Shown: positions 8,645 through 16,177 of the stretch, piece after piece
How positions within the stretch are numbered: position 1 is the first letter of the stretch
Layout of the letters: every line of letters begins with the position of its first letter
Assembly: GCA_030608245.1 (NCBI GenBank)
Contig: JAUWEO010000005.1
Location: 1 to 23,168, forward strand
Source: Candidatus Latescibacterota bacterium
Lineage (GTDB): Bacteria; Latescibacterota; MVCY01
Length of the DNA stretch: 23,168 bases
Reading direction: 5' to 3'
Notes under the pieces: model-generated
Databases searched by the model: none
Told to the model about the DNA's origin: nothing
Seen by the model: the letters and a program-made list of their open reading frames with translations, nothing else
Program-made: the position numbers and the translations under genes

Positions 8645-8673
8645 TTGACATTAGCCCTTGCACTGGTTATTTT
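8645..8673 (+). promoter_or_regulatory. Sigma70-like promoter for the moxR operon
   Basis: A consensus TTGACA at 8645-8650 and TATTTT at 8668-8673 are 17 bases apart. The expected transcript start is about 60 bases before moxR. Confidence 0.65.
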
Positions 8674-8737
8674 AGTAGCATTCCAACAGATTCTTGAAAC
8701 CTGAGCAGCCCAAGAGGCCAAGATAGCGAGGATGAAA

Positions 8738-9748
8738 ATGTCAGAGCACACAGCAGCACGGGACTTAGAAACGGTGGAAAGACTGAAAGAGGCGCAGCAG
8801 AGAATCGTACAGGAAATTGCCAAGGTTATCGTGGGACAGCAGGAGATTGTGGAGCAGCTTCTCATCGCCCTGCTTTCAGGAGGACATTGCCTGTTGATAG
8901 GAGTGCCTGGTTTGGCTAAAACTCTGCTTATAAGCACACTGGCAAGGGTTTTAGACCTGAAATTCAACCGGATACAGTTTACCCCCGACCTGATGCCTTC
9001 AGACATCACCGGGACTGAGGTTATCGAGGAGGATATCTCCACCGGACGAAAGGTGTTCAAGTTCGTGAAAGGTCCGGTGTTTGCCAACATCGTCCTGGCC
9101 GACGAGATAAATCGGACTCCCCCGAAGACTCAGGCGGCGCTGCTTCAGGCAATGCAGGAACATGAAGTGACCGTATCAGGACAGACATTCAAATTGGACG
9201 AACCGTTTTTCGTATTAGCTACCCAAAATCCTATTGAACAGGAAGGAACCTATCCGCTGCCCGAGGCGCAACTGGACAGATTTATGTTTAACTTGTGGAT
9301 TGACTATCCCAGTGCCGAGGAAGAGAAAAAGATCGTTGACTGCACTACCAGTGCCTACAGCCAGGAGGTCCGCGAGGTTTTGGACGCTGAAGAAATTGTG
9401 CAACTGCAGAGGCTTGTGCGCAAAGTTCCGGTCTCCGACTATGTTATTGCCTCTGCAGTGGATTTGGTCCGGAAGACGCGTCCTAATGAAAATGGTGTCC
9501 CCCTCTACATCCGAGAGTGGGTTGAGTGGGGGGCAGGACCTCGTGCCTCGCAGTATCTCATCTTGGGGGCGAAAACCCGAGCAGTCTTAGACGGAAGACC
9601 TACTCCGGCTGTTGAGGATGTGAGGACAGTGGCCATGCCTGTGCTGCGCCATCGCATTGTCACCAACTTCAACGCCGAGGCCGAAGGGGTTGACACCGCC
9701 CAGATCATCCAGCGATTGCTTGAGGAGACAGGTGGAAAAAATACCTGA
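8738..9748 (+). CDS. MoxR-family AAA+ ATPase
   Basis: Cytosolic AAA+ chaperone-type ATPase of 336 residues. MoxR proteins are generally thought to remodel or activate partners carrying VWA domains, and the next two genes encode such partners. Walker A (GVPGLAKT, about 55-62) and Walker B (VLADEINR, about 119-126) are intact, as is the MoxR-typical sequence QNPIEQEGTYPLPEAQLDRF. I start at the ATG at 8738 because GAGG lies six bases before it; an ATG two codons upstream (8732) is too close to that site. A stop codon lies in frame about 25 bases upstream, so there is no longer form. The gene is first in a three-gene operon and overlaps the next gene by 17 bases. The specific client process is unknown. 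Confidence 0.93.
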   Translation: MSEHTAARDLETVERLKEAQQRIVQEIAKVIVGQQEIVEQLLIALLSGGHCLLIGVPGLAKTLLISTLARVLDLKFNRIQFTPDLMPSDITGTEVIEEDISTGRKVFKFVKGPVFANIVLADEINRTPPKTQAALLQAMQEHEVTVSGQTFKLDEPFFVLATQNPIEQEGTYPLPEAQLDRFMFNLWIDYPSAEEEKKIVDCTTSAYSQEVREVLDAEEIVQLQRLVRKVPVSDYVIASAVDLVRKTRPNENGVPLYIREWVEWGAGPRASQYLILGAKTRAVLDGRPTPAVEDVRTVAMPVLRHRIVTNFNAEAEGVDTAQIIQRLLEETGGKNT

Positions 9749-10634
9749 CTACCGCCGTTATCTTAATCCCCAGATAGTCTCCAAGCTCTCCCGAATGGAC
9801 ATCGTCGCTCGGCTGGTGGTTGAGGGATTCATCACAGGACTGCACAGAAGTCCCTACCACGGGTTTTCGGTGGAATTCACCGAGGACCGGCAGTATATGC
9901 CCGGCGACCCGGTGCGACACATCGACTGGAAAGCCTACGGGAAATCCGAACGCCTCTATGTGAAACAGTTTGCCGCAGAAACCAACCTTAAGGCATACAT
10001 CCTACTGGATGCAAGCGCCTCAATGGGATTTTCCTCCGGGCAGGTGTCGAAGTTCCGCTACGGTTGTTGCTTAGCGGCAGCATTAGCCTACTTAATGATA
10101 AAACAGAGAGACGCCGTAGGCTTGGTGGTTTTCGATAACCAGGTCCGCAGTTATATTCCTCCTCGATCAGTGGGAAGCCATCTCTCTACTATCTTGAAAG
10201 AGCTGGATAGTACCCAGACCTCTTCTGAAACACAGGTAAAGACGGTTTTCCACCAGCTTGCTGAGAGGATAAAACGGCGGGGATTGGTCATCGTCATCTC
10301 CGACCTTTTGGACGATCCTGACCAGATTTTGATGGGGCTAAAACATTTCCGTCATCGTAAGCACGAGGTGATCGTCTTCCATGTGTTGGATCCAAGAGAG
10401 AGAGACTTCAATTTTGAGGCTGAGTCGGCATTTGTGGATATGGAGACTGGTCAGGAGGTGATCACCCAGCCCTGGCATATCCGAAACAACTATCGTACCA
10501 TGATGTCTGACCTGATAGAGAAATACCGCCGGGATTGTCGCGACAGCCTGATTGACTATGCGCTCTTGGACAGCTCCCAGGAATTCGACACCGCCCTGTT
10601 CAGATATCTGGCAAAGCGAAAAAAGCTTGGGTAA
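9732..10634 (+). CDS. DUF58-domain protein of the MoxR operon
   Basis: A protein of 300 residues with a GTG start at 9732, preceded by GAGGAGACAG and overlapping the end of the moxR gene by 17 bases, which suggests translational coupling. A longer frame from 9657 adds residues with no family similarity. The family signature GLHRSPYHGFSVEF lies at about 36-49, followed by YMPGDPVRHIDWKAYGKSE. A VWA-like fold follows with a MIDAS-type motif DASAS (Asp93, Ser95, Ser97) that could bind a divalent metal. No membrane helix is seen, so it is probably cytosolic or peripheral. DUF58 proteins are almost always next to MoxR and are thought to be ATPase partners in cell-envelope or stress functions; the biochemical role is unestablished. 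Confidence 0.9.
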   Translation: MEKIPDYRRYLNPQIVSKLSRMDIVARLVVEGFITGLHRSPYHGFSVEFTEDRQYMPGDPVRHIDWKAYGKSERLYVKQFAAETNLKAYILLDASASMGFSSGQVSKFRYGCCLAAALAYLMIKQRDAVGLVVFDNQVRSYIPPRSVGSHLSTILKELDSTQTSSETQVKTVFHQLAERIKRRGLVIVISDLLDDPDQILMGLKHFRHRKHEVIVFHVLDPRERDFNFEAESAFVDMETGQEVITQPWHIRNNYRTMMSDLIEKYRRDCRDSLIDYALLDSSQEFDTALFRYLAKRKKLG

Positions 10635-10642
10635 CCTCTCCA

Positions 10643-12760
10643 ATGCACAACATAGCATTCCTCAACCCCGCTGTTCTTCCTGCCCTAACGGCAGCTCTGC
10701 TGCCTATTTTAATCCACCTGCTCACTCGGAGGAGACTTAAGAAGGTAGGCGTAAGTAGTGTTGTTTTCCTCCAGCAGCTTCAGAAAAAGAGAATGCGGCA
10801 GATAAAGGTGCGACAGTGGCTCCTGCTGGTTCTACGCACTTTGATTGTTCTTTTCCTTATCCTGGCCTTCAGCCGACCCGTTCTCAGAACGACTCTATCC
10901 TTTGTAGGCAGCAGCACTTCCACCACGGTGGCGATCCTCTTGGATAATTCCTACAGTATGGGATTTGAGACTCCCAGAGGCAGGCTGTTCGACTTATCCA
11001 AACAGAGGGTTTCAGAGCTAATTGGCCTTTTCAAACCGGGTGACGAGGTCGTTCTGCTGCCCTTTGCTGATCGTCCCCCAGTGGCCAAACAATGGGAAAT
11101 AGGGGATACGGAGTCGACGTTTTCCCTAATCCGCGATTTTATCCTAAACCTTCAGCTCTCCTATCGAGCCACAGATGTGTCAAGGGCTTTAGAAAAGGCA
11201 TCAAAGTTCCTTAGTGGTTCAGAAAATCCCCATAAGGAGATATTTCTGTTGACAGATATGGAAGAGAACGGCTGGAGGGATCTACAGAAAGAGAAAGTTT
11301 TTGCGCAACTTGAAGGGATTTCCCTCTATCTTTTGCCTGTTGAAGCTGCCCAGGAAGAGAATGTAAGCGTTGAGCGGGTAACTGTACCCCAGCAGATTTT
11401 GAGCGTGAAGGGACAGATCGAGTTTGAGGTTCAAGTGACCAATTACCGGAGGAGCGATATCCGAGATCTGTCACTTTGCCTTTATCTCGACGGCGAGCGC
11501 CTGTCCCAGTTGACTTTGAATATGGGAGCTGGCCAGACAAAACGGGCGGTATTCCAGGTGGTTCCAGAGAAAACCGGGGTGCTCGCCGGCTATGTGGAGA
11601 TAGAACCCGACAGGCTCTCAGTTGACAACCGCAGGTATTTTTGCGTTTCCATCCCTGCAAGGGTGAAGGTGCTGTTAGTGGGGAACAAGGAGTCTGACAC
11701 CTACTTTCTCAGCCGAGCCCTTAATCCCTCCGATTCAAAACAGGCTTTTATGCAAGTTACCTCGACCATTGAGGAAAAGATTTCTCTGCAGCAAATCGAA
11801 GAGAACGATGTTATCATTCTGGCTAATGTCCGGCATCTGGACCAGTGGCAGGTAGAACAGCTTCGGGCCAGTGTGAAGCAGGGCAAGGGTCTGCTGATCT
11901 GCTTGGGTTCACAAGTGGAGAAGGAGTTTTACAACCAACAGCTTCTTCCTCAATTCTCCCAGATCAGATTGGGTGGGCTTCTGGGCATCGCTGGCGGGGA
12001 GAGTTCATATTATTCCTTTGGCAAGATCGACTTATCTCACCCTATTCTAAAGGGATTGCTGCAGAAAGAGCGGATAGATTCTCCCCGATTTTACTCCATT
12101 CATCAAACGGTTTCCTCTCCTCAGGTGGAACCGATTATTTGGTACAACCAAGGTAGTCCGGCCTTATGCGAGTCTAAACTGGGCAAAGGCAGGATTATTC
12201 TATTTACCAGTGCAGTTGATCTGGAATGGACGGATTTGCCTGTGAAGGGGATATTTACCCCTCTTTTTTATCGCATTGTTCAATATTTGGCAACTGCTCT
12301 TCCGGAAGGGCTGCAGCAGATAGGAGAGCCTATCGAAAGGACATTCGGAGAATTAGAAAGCCCAGTGGAATGCCAGGATCCGATGGGCAATCGGGTGAGC
12401 CTGTTTCCAGTACCATGGCCGGGGGGAATGAGATGGCGTCTGGGCGAGGTTGAACTTCCGGGTATATGGGAACTTCTCAGTCAAGGGAGAAAGGTCGAAA
12501 AGATAGCAGTAAATGTAGATGCCAGGGAGTCGGCACCGCAAAAGATAACCGAAAGGCAGATCAAGACGCTTTTGGGAAATGTTGCCTTCAAAGTGATCCC
12601 AGAGGGGAGGAATTTGAAAAGGGAGGTCGAGCAATCCAGATTCGGGAGAGAGGTTTGGAGAGAGTGCCTGCTGCTGGCACTGATTCTGGTGGCAGCAGAG
12701 ATGGCAGTTGCTTTTACCACCACGGCCGATGGAGAAAGGCCTAAGAAAGCGGAGGCGTAG
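10643..12760 (+). CDS. BatA-like membrane protein with VWA domain
   Basis: A protein of 705 residues and third gene of the MoxR operon, eight bases after the DUF58 gene and without a strong ribosome site, so probably translated by coupling. The N-terminus is the two-helix BatA/aerotolerance segment (helices about 8-27 and 58-78, with a basic RRRLKK loop). A VWA domain follows with an intact MIDAS start DNSYSMG (Asp101, Ser103, Ser105). Residues of about 225-335 look like an Ig-type beta domain, and about 338-460 resemble the glutamine-amidotransferase-like fold often seen in these proteins, without an obvious catalytic triad. A last membrane helix lies at about 667-690. The topology implies a large periplasmic or extracytoplasmic part between N- and C-terminal anchors. 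Bat proteins have been linked to oxygen and envelope stress tolerance; here the role is inferred only from context. Confidence 0.85.
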   Translation: MHNIAFLNPAVLPALTAALLPILIHLLTRRRLKKVGVSSVVFLQQLQKKRMRQIKVRQWLLLVLRTLIVLFLILAFSRPVLRTTLSFVGSSTSTTVAILLDNSYSMGFETPRGRLFDLSKQRVSELIGLFKPGDEVVLLPFADRPPVAKQWEIGDTESTFSLIRDFILNLQLSYRATDVSRALEKASKFLSGSENPHKEIFLLTDMEENGWRDLQKEKVFAQLEGISLYLLPVEAAQEENVSVERVTVPQQILSVKGQIEFEVQVTNYRRSDIRDLSLCLYLDGERLSQLTLNMGAGQTKRAVFQVVPEKTGVLAGYVEIEPDRLSVDNRRYFCVSIPARVKVLLVGNKESDTYFLSRALNPSDSKQAFMQVTSTIEEKISLQQIEENDVIILANVRHLDQWQVEQLRASVKQGKGLLICLGSQVEKEFYNQQLLPQFSQIRLGGLLGIAGGESSYYSFGKIDLSHPILKGLLQKERIDSPRFYSIHQTVSSPQVEPIIWYNQGSPALCESKLGKGRIILFTSAVDLEWTDLPVKGIFTPLFYRIVQYLATALPEGLQQIGEPIERTFGELESPVECQDPMGNRVSLFPVPWPGGMRWRLGEVELPGIWELLSQGRKVEKIAVNVDARESAPQKITERQIKTLLGNVAFKVIPEGRNLKREVEQSRFGREVWRECLLLALILVAAEMAVAFTTTADGERPKKAEA

Positions 12761-12802
12761 GACTATTCGACCTCTTTGTTAGCCAACGATGAGAATTTCT
12801 CC

Positions 12803-12832
12803 TTGACTTTTGAAGGTTCTTTGGACTATATT
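12803..12832 (+). promoter_or_regulatory. Candidate sigma70-like promoter for the aldolase gene
   Basis: TTGACT (12803-12808) and TATATT (12827-12832) are 18 bases apart in the 203-base gap after the MoxR operon. It would give a leader of about 125 bases before the aldolase start. I see no other feature in this gap. Confidence 0.45.
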
Positions 12833-12963
12833 TTATTGCATTCTGGCAGAGAATTTGTTGTGTCCGTAACATCACGCAAATAAAGAAAATTCTGAATGAG
12901 AAAATAAATCGTCCTCGTCACAGACGGAAAAAATCCATAAATCGTAGATGCCAGGTAGACAAT

Positions 12964-13728
12964 ATGGTAATGAGAAGAAGTAGAGTCCTGGAAAAACTCC
13001 GTTCTGGAAAAGTGGCAAGCTGTGTGAAGCTGAATCTCCTAGACCCCAGAGTCTCAGAGATCGCCTCTATAATCGGGTTTGATTCTGTGTGGGTTGATAT
13101 GGAACATGTGCCAACAGATTGGGGAACGGTGGAAAATCAGGTGAGGGCGGCAAAAATTCATGATGCCGATGTTATGGTAAGAGTAGCAAAGGGGTCATAC
13201 AGCGATTATATAAAACCTCTTGAACTTGACGCCGCTGGCATAATGATCCCCCATATAATGAGCTATGAAGAGGCAAAATCTATTGTGAAGATAACCCGGT
13301 TTCATCCTATAGGCAGACGCCCTCTTGATGGAGGAAACGCAGATGGTGACTATTGTATGATAGATACTGTTGACTATATAAAACAGGCAAACAGGGAGAG
13401 ATTCATTTGTGTTCAGATTGAAGATCCCGAACCTCTTGCTGACCTTGAAAAGATTGCAGGACTTGAGGGAATAGATATCATCTTCTTTGGACCAGGGGAT
13501 TTTTCGCAGGGAATTGGCTCTCCAGGAGATTGGCTTAATCCCAAGATATCAGACACCCGGAAACGAATTGCTGAAGTGTGTCGAGAGCATAACAAGTTTG
13601 CTGGTACTGTTGGTGGGCCAGACAATTTCAAACAACTTGTAGATATGGGTTACCAGTATATAAGTGTCGGAGCCGATGTTGTTGGGATTGTTGAGTATTT
13701 TAAGAGTATTGTTAACCTGTTCAATTAA
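12964..13728 (+). CDS. HpcH/HpaI-family aldolase
   Basis: Cytosolic class II aldolase of 254 residues that would split or form 2-keto-acid aldols such as 4-hydroxy-2-oxoheptanedioate or 2-keto-3-deoxy-L-rhamnonate, giving pyruvate plus an aldehyde. Likely active-site residues, by comparison with E. coli HpaI, are His48 (VDMEHVP), Arg73 (VMVRVAKG), the metal ligands Glu153 (VQIED) and Asp179 (GPGDFS). The first ATG is preceded by AGGTAG at suitable distance. The segment FHPIGRRPLDGGNADGDY is typical of an uncharacterised subgroup of environmental bacteria, so the true substrate is not known. The gene is visibly more AT-rich in its third codon positions than the aminotransferase gene that follows, which could indicate separate acquisition. 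Confidence 0.88.
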   Translation: MVMRRSRVLEKLRSGKVASCVKLNLLDPRVSEIASIIGFDSVWVDMEHVPTDWGTVENQVRAAKIHDADVMVRVAKGSYSDYIKPLELDAAGIMIPHIMSYEEAKSIVKITRFHPIGRRPLDGGNADGDYCMIDTVDYIKQANRERFICVQIEDPEPLADLEKIAGLEGIDIIFFGPGDFSQGIGSPGDWLNPKISDTRKRIAEVCREHNKFAGTVGGPDNFKQLVDMGYQYISVGADVVGIVEYFKSIVNLFN

Positions 13729-13731
13729 TCA

Positions 13732-13803
13732 GGATGCAGATTTTCGCCGATAACCGCAGAAAATAATACTTATAATCTTGAGAATCTGCGTTTATCTGCG
13801 TCC
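13732..13803. repeat. Second palindromic intergenic repeat (CGCAGAT type)
   Basis: The left arm GGATGCAGATTTTCGCCGAT with ACCGCAGA and the right arm GAATCTGCGTTTATCTGCG form an imperfect inverted repeat around an AT-rich centre. It fills most of the 135-base gap between the aldolase and DegT genes. It is of the same style as the element at 7083-7266, though the unit differs by a base or two. Confidence 0.6.
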
Positions 13804-13863
13804 AATAAACGGAAATTCCTATGCTATTCAATTAAACTTTCCAAGTAGAAAGGGGAACTCAGA

Positions 13864-15138
13864 ATGGAAGATCTATTAGCTATCACCGGAGGAAAGCCGG
13901 TTATCGAGAGGACTTTACCCGGGTGGCCTCAATTCACTGAAGAGATTGTTGAAGCTGCTGTGAAGCCTTTAAAGACCGGTAAGGTAAACTACTGGACAGG
14001 GAAGGTAGGAATGGAGTTTGAAAAAAGGTGGGCCGACTGGAATGGAGTGAGATTTGCTATCTCTACCACTAATGGTACCAGCGCCTTACACACAGCTTTG
14101 GGAGGTCTGGGCATTGGTCCGGGAGATGAAGTGATCACCACCCCGTACAGTTTTATTGCCTCCTCGTTCTGCGTGGTTCAGGCAGGTGCTATTCCTGTCT
14201 TCGCTGATGTTAAAAGGGAGGACCATTGCATCGACCCGGAGGATATAAAGAAGAAGATCACCCCCCGCACTCGGGCGATTATCCCTGTACACCTCTACGG
14301 CAATATCTGCGATATGGATGAGATTATGGAAATTGCCAGAGCGGATGACCTCTATGTAGTCGAGGACTGCGCCGAGGCCCACGGTGCCACCTACAAGGGC
14401 AATAAGGTCGGGAGTATCGGGGATGTAGGTGCTTTCAGCTTCTGCCAGAACAAGACCTTCACCACCGGTGGGGAAGGAGGGATGACCACCACCGATAATG
14501 AGGAAGTTGCCTGGCAATGCCGCTCTTTCCGTGACCACGGATACGATGTGGAGAAGAGGATGAGTCTTCTGGACTTGGAAGGAGCATTGCCTTACATCCA
14601 TAAAATGGTGGGATTTAACTATCGAATGACCGAGATGCAATCGGCCATTGGGGTGAAGGAGATGGAACGGCTGGACTCCTGGAACCTGCCCCGCAGACGG
14701 AGAAACGGAGAGATATTGGTCGCCGAACTCAGGGATCTGCCTCAAATTCAGCACTTACCTGTGCACAATCAGGAGAAGGTCAACGGGTTCTATGTCTTTC
14801 CCGTTGTGTTGAACCTTGATCGACTGACCTGTGACAAAAAGACCTTTTTGGATGCGATCGTGGCCGAGGGAGTGCCGGCCTGGCGAGAATTCTGGCCTCA
14901 GTCCTACAAAGAGCGTGCCTACCAGGAGCACAACGGATTTGGCCGTTTTAGGTTTCCCTTCCATTCTGAAGAGTACACTGCCACTGAATCGGTTGCCTAC
15001 GACAAGGTCTATTGTCCCAACGCCGCCTGGCTGGAAGAACGCACCTTCATAGTTCAGGTGTACCCCACCTTAGAAGAGGAACATATGCATCTGATAGCCA
15101 AGGCCATAAAAAAGGTGGCCAGTGCTTACGCTAAGTGA
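13864..15138 (+). CDS. DegT/DnrJ/EryC1/StrS-family aminotransferase
   Basis: PLP-dependent sugar aminotransferase family member of 424 residues; such enzymes usually add an amino group from glutamate or glutamine to a keto-sugar (often nucleotide-bound) or a keto-cyclitol. AAAGGGGAAC precedes the ATG. The N-terminus (ITGGKPV then GWP) is of the type seen in AHBA-synthase and scyllo-inosose aminotransferase relatives. Visible PLP residues are Thr-Asn-Gly-Thr-Ser at 69-73, Asp168 and His173 (VVEDCAEAHG), and the Schiff-base Lys197 (FSFCQNKTFTTGGEGG). No sugar nucleotidyltransferase or dehydratase is nearby, so the substrate cannot be told. It may be in one transcription unit with the lyase gene 113 bases downstream, but a terminator-like hairpin lies between them. 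Confidence 0.9.
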   Translation: MEDLLAITGGKPVIERTLPGWPQFTEEIVEAAVKPLKTGKVNYWTGKVGMEFEKRWADWNGVRFAISTTNGTSALHTALGGLGIGPGDEVITTPYSFIASSFCVVQAGAIPVFADVKREDHCIDPEDIKKKITPRTRAIIPVHLYGNICDMDEIMEIARADDLYVVEDCAEAHGATYKGNKVGSIGDVGAFSFCQNKTFTTGGEGGMTTTDNEEVAWQCRSFRDHGYDVEKRMSLLDLEGALPYIHKMVGFNYRMTEMQSAIGVKEMERLDSWNLPRRRRNGEILVAELRDLPQIQHLPVHNQEKVNGFYVFPVVLNLDRLTCDKKTFLDAIVAEGVPAWREFWPQSYKERAYQEHNGFGRFRFPFHSEEYTATESVAYDKVYCPNAAWLEERTFIVQVYPTLEEEHMHLIAKAIKKVASAYAK

Positions 15139-15160
15139 AAGAATACAGAACAAACAGAGG

Positions 15161-15220
15161 AATAAGGGAGTGAAGGGAAAAGAAGCCAGATGTGCTTTCC
15201 TTAGCTCCCTTATTTTTCTT
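15161..15220 (+). terminator. Terminator-like hairpin between the DegT and NanA-like genes
   Basis: AATAAGGGAG (15161-15170) and CTCCCTTATT (15205-15214) are a perfect 10-base inverted repeat; inside it AAGGGAAAAG and CTTTCCTT can extend the stem. A T-rich tract (TTATTTTTCTTT) follows. Only about 30 bases remain before the next start codon, so this may act as an attenuator rather than a plain operon end. Confidence 0.6.
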
Positions 15221-15251
15221 TAATCCAGGGGTTCGATTGGAGGGGAGATAG

Positions 15252-16151
15252 ATGCGATTCACTGTCGAGCAGATAGGGAGTTTCGAAGGGGTATATTCGG
15301 CAATTCTGACCCCTTTCGATAAGGAGAGGAAACTCAACCAGGCGGTCCTGAGGAGGTTGGTTAATTACCAACTTGGACAGGGTTTACATGGTTTCTTTGT
15401 GTGTGGCAGCACCGGTGAGGGATTTCTGATGAGTCCGGAGGAGCGCCGGAGAGTGGCCGAGGTCGTGGTGGAAGAGACAAGGGGTAGAGGTAAGGTGATT
15501 GTCCACGTAGGCCATATCTCCAGCGATATCGCCGCCAGTTTGGCCCATCACGCCGAGAAAATTGGTGCCGACGCTATCTCCAGCACCTCACCCGTCTATT
15601 ACCCCGTAGGTATCGAAGGCACATTCTATCATTACAAGATTATTGCCAGCGCCTGTTCCCTCCCGTTTCTGGCATACAATATCCCTGCGACCACCAAAAT
15701 AGGTTTGATACCGGAGCATCTGTCGGGTCTCTCCGAAATGGAGACCTTCATTGGTATGAAGTATACGGGTTATAACCTGTTTGAGATGGGCACTATAGCG
15801 GAAGAGATGGGAGAGAGGGGAATTGTTCTCTTCGGAGCTGATGAGATGTTTCTGCCGGCCTTGACTATGGGTGCCAGGGGTTCTATAGGATCAACCCAAA
15901 ACCTGCTTCCTGCGAGATTTGTGGAGATATATCAGGCATTCCAGAGAGGGGAAATTCAAAGGGCCAGGGAGCTTCAAACTCAGGTCAACAGGGTGGTGAG
16001 AGTGTTGCTTAAATACGGTTCTCCCGCCTGGAAGGCCTACGCAAAGAAATCGGGCTTTGATTGTGGAGAACACAGGCCGCCATTCAAGCCCCTCACTTCT
16101 GAACAACTGAAGGAATTGTTCTCTGAGCTTGAACCAACAGGTGTTTTGTGA
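15252..16151 (+). CDS. DapA/NanA-family lyase or synthase, N-acetylneuraminate lyase-like
   Basis: Class I (Schiff-base) aldolase-fold enzyme of 299 residues, cytosolic. It would bind pyruvate on Lys170 (FIGMKYTGYNLF), with Tyr142 (YNIPATT) as the general acid/base residue and GSTGEG (52-57) binding the keto-acid carboxylate. The opening GVYSAILTPFD and HVGHISSDIA resemble N-acetylneuraminate lyases more than true dihydrodipicolinate synthases, so cleavage of a sialic-acid-like or other 2-keto-3-deoxy acid is the better guess. A strong GGAGGGGAG ribosome site lies five bases before the ATG. It converges on dnaE with a gap of 26 bases and no visible terminator. With the aldolase and aminotransferase upstream it suggests sugar-acid metabolism, though no transporter or kinase is present in the window. 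Confidence 0.88.
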   Translation: MRFTVEQIGSFEGVYSAILTPFDKERKLNQAVLRRLVNYQLGQGLHGFFVCGSTGEGFLMSPEERRRVAEVVVEETRGRGKVIVHVGHISSDIAASLAHHAEKIGADAISSTSPVYYPVGIEGTFYHYKIIASACSLPFLAYNIPATTKIGLIPEHLSGLSEMETFIGMKYTGYNLFEMGTIAEEMGERGIVLFGADEMFLPALTMGARGSIGSTQNLLPARFVEIYQAFQRGEIQRARELQTQVNRVVRVLLKYGSPAWKAYAKKSGFDCGEHRPPFKPLTSEQLKELFSELEPTGVL

Positions 16152-16177
16152 GGTTATCTACCTAATACAATCTGCTA

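Noticed and set aside
16152..16177. Terminator between the NanA-like gene and dnaE
   Set aside because: Only 26 bases separate the stop codons and no stable stem with a T-run is visible.
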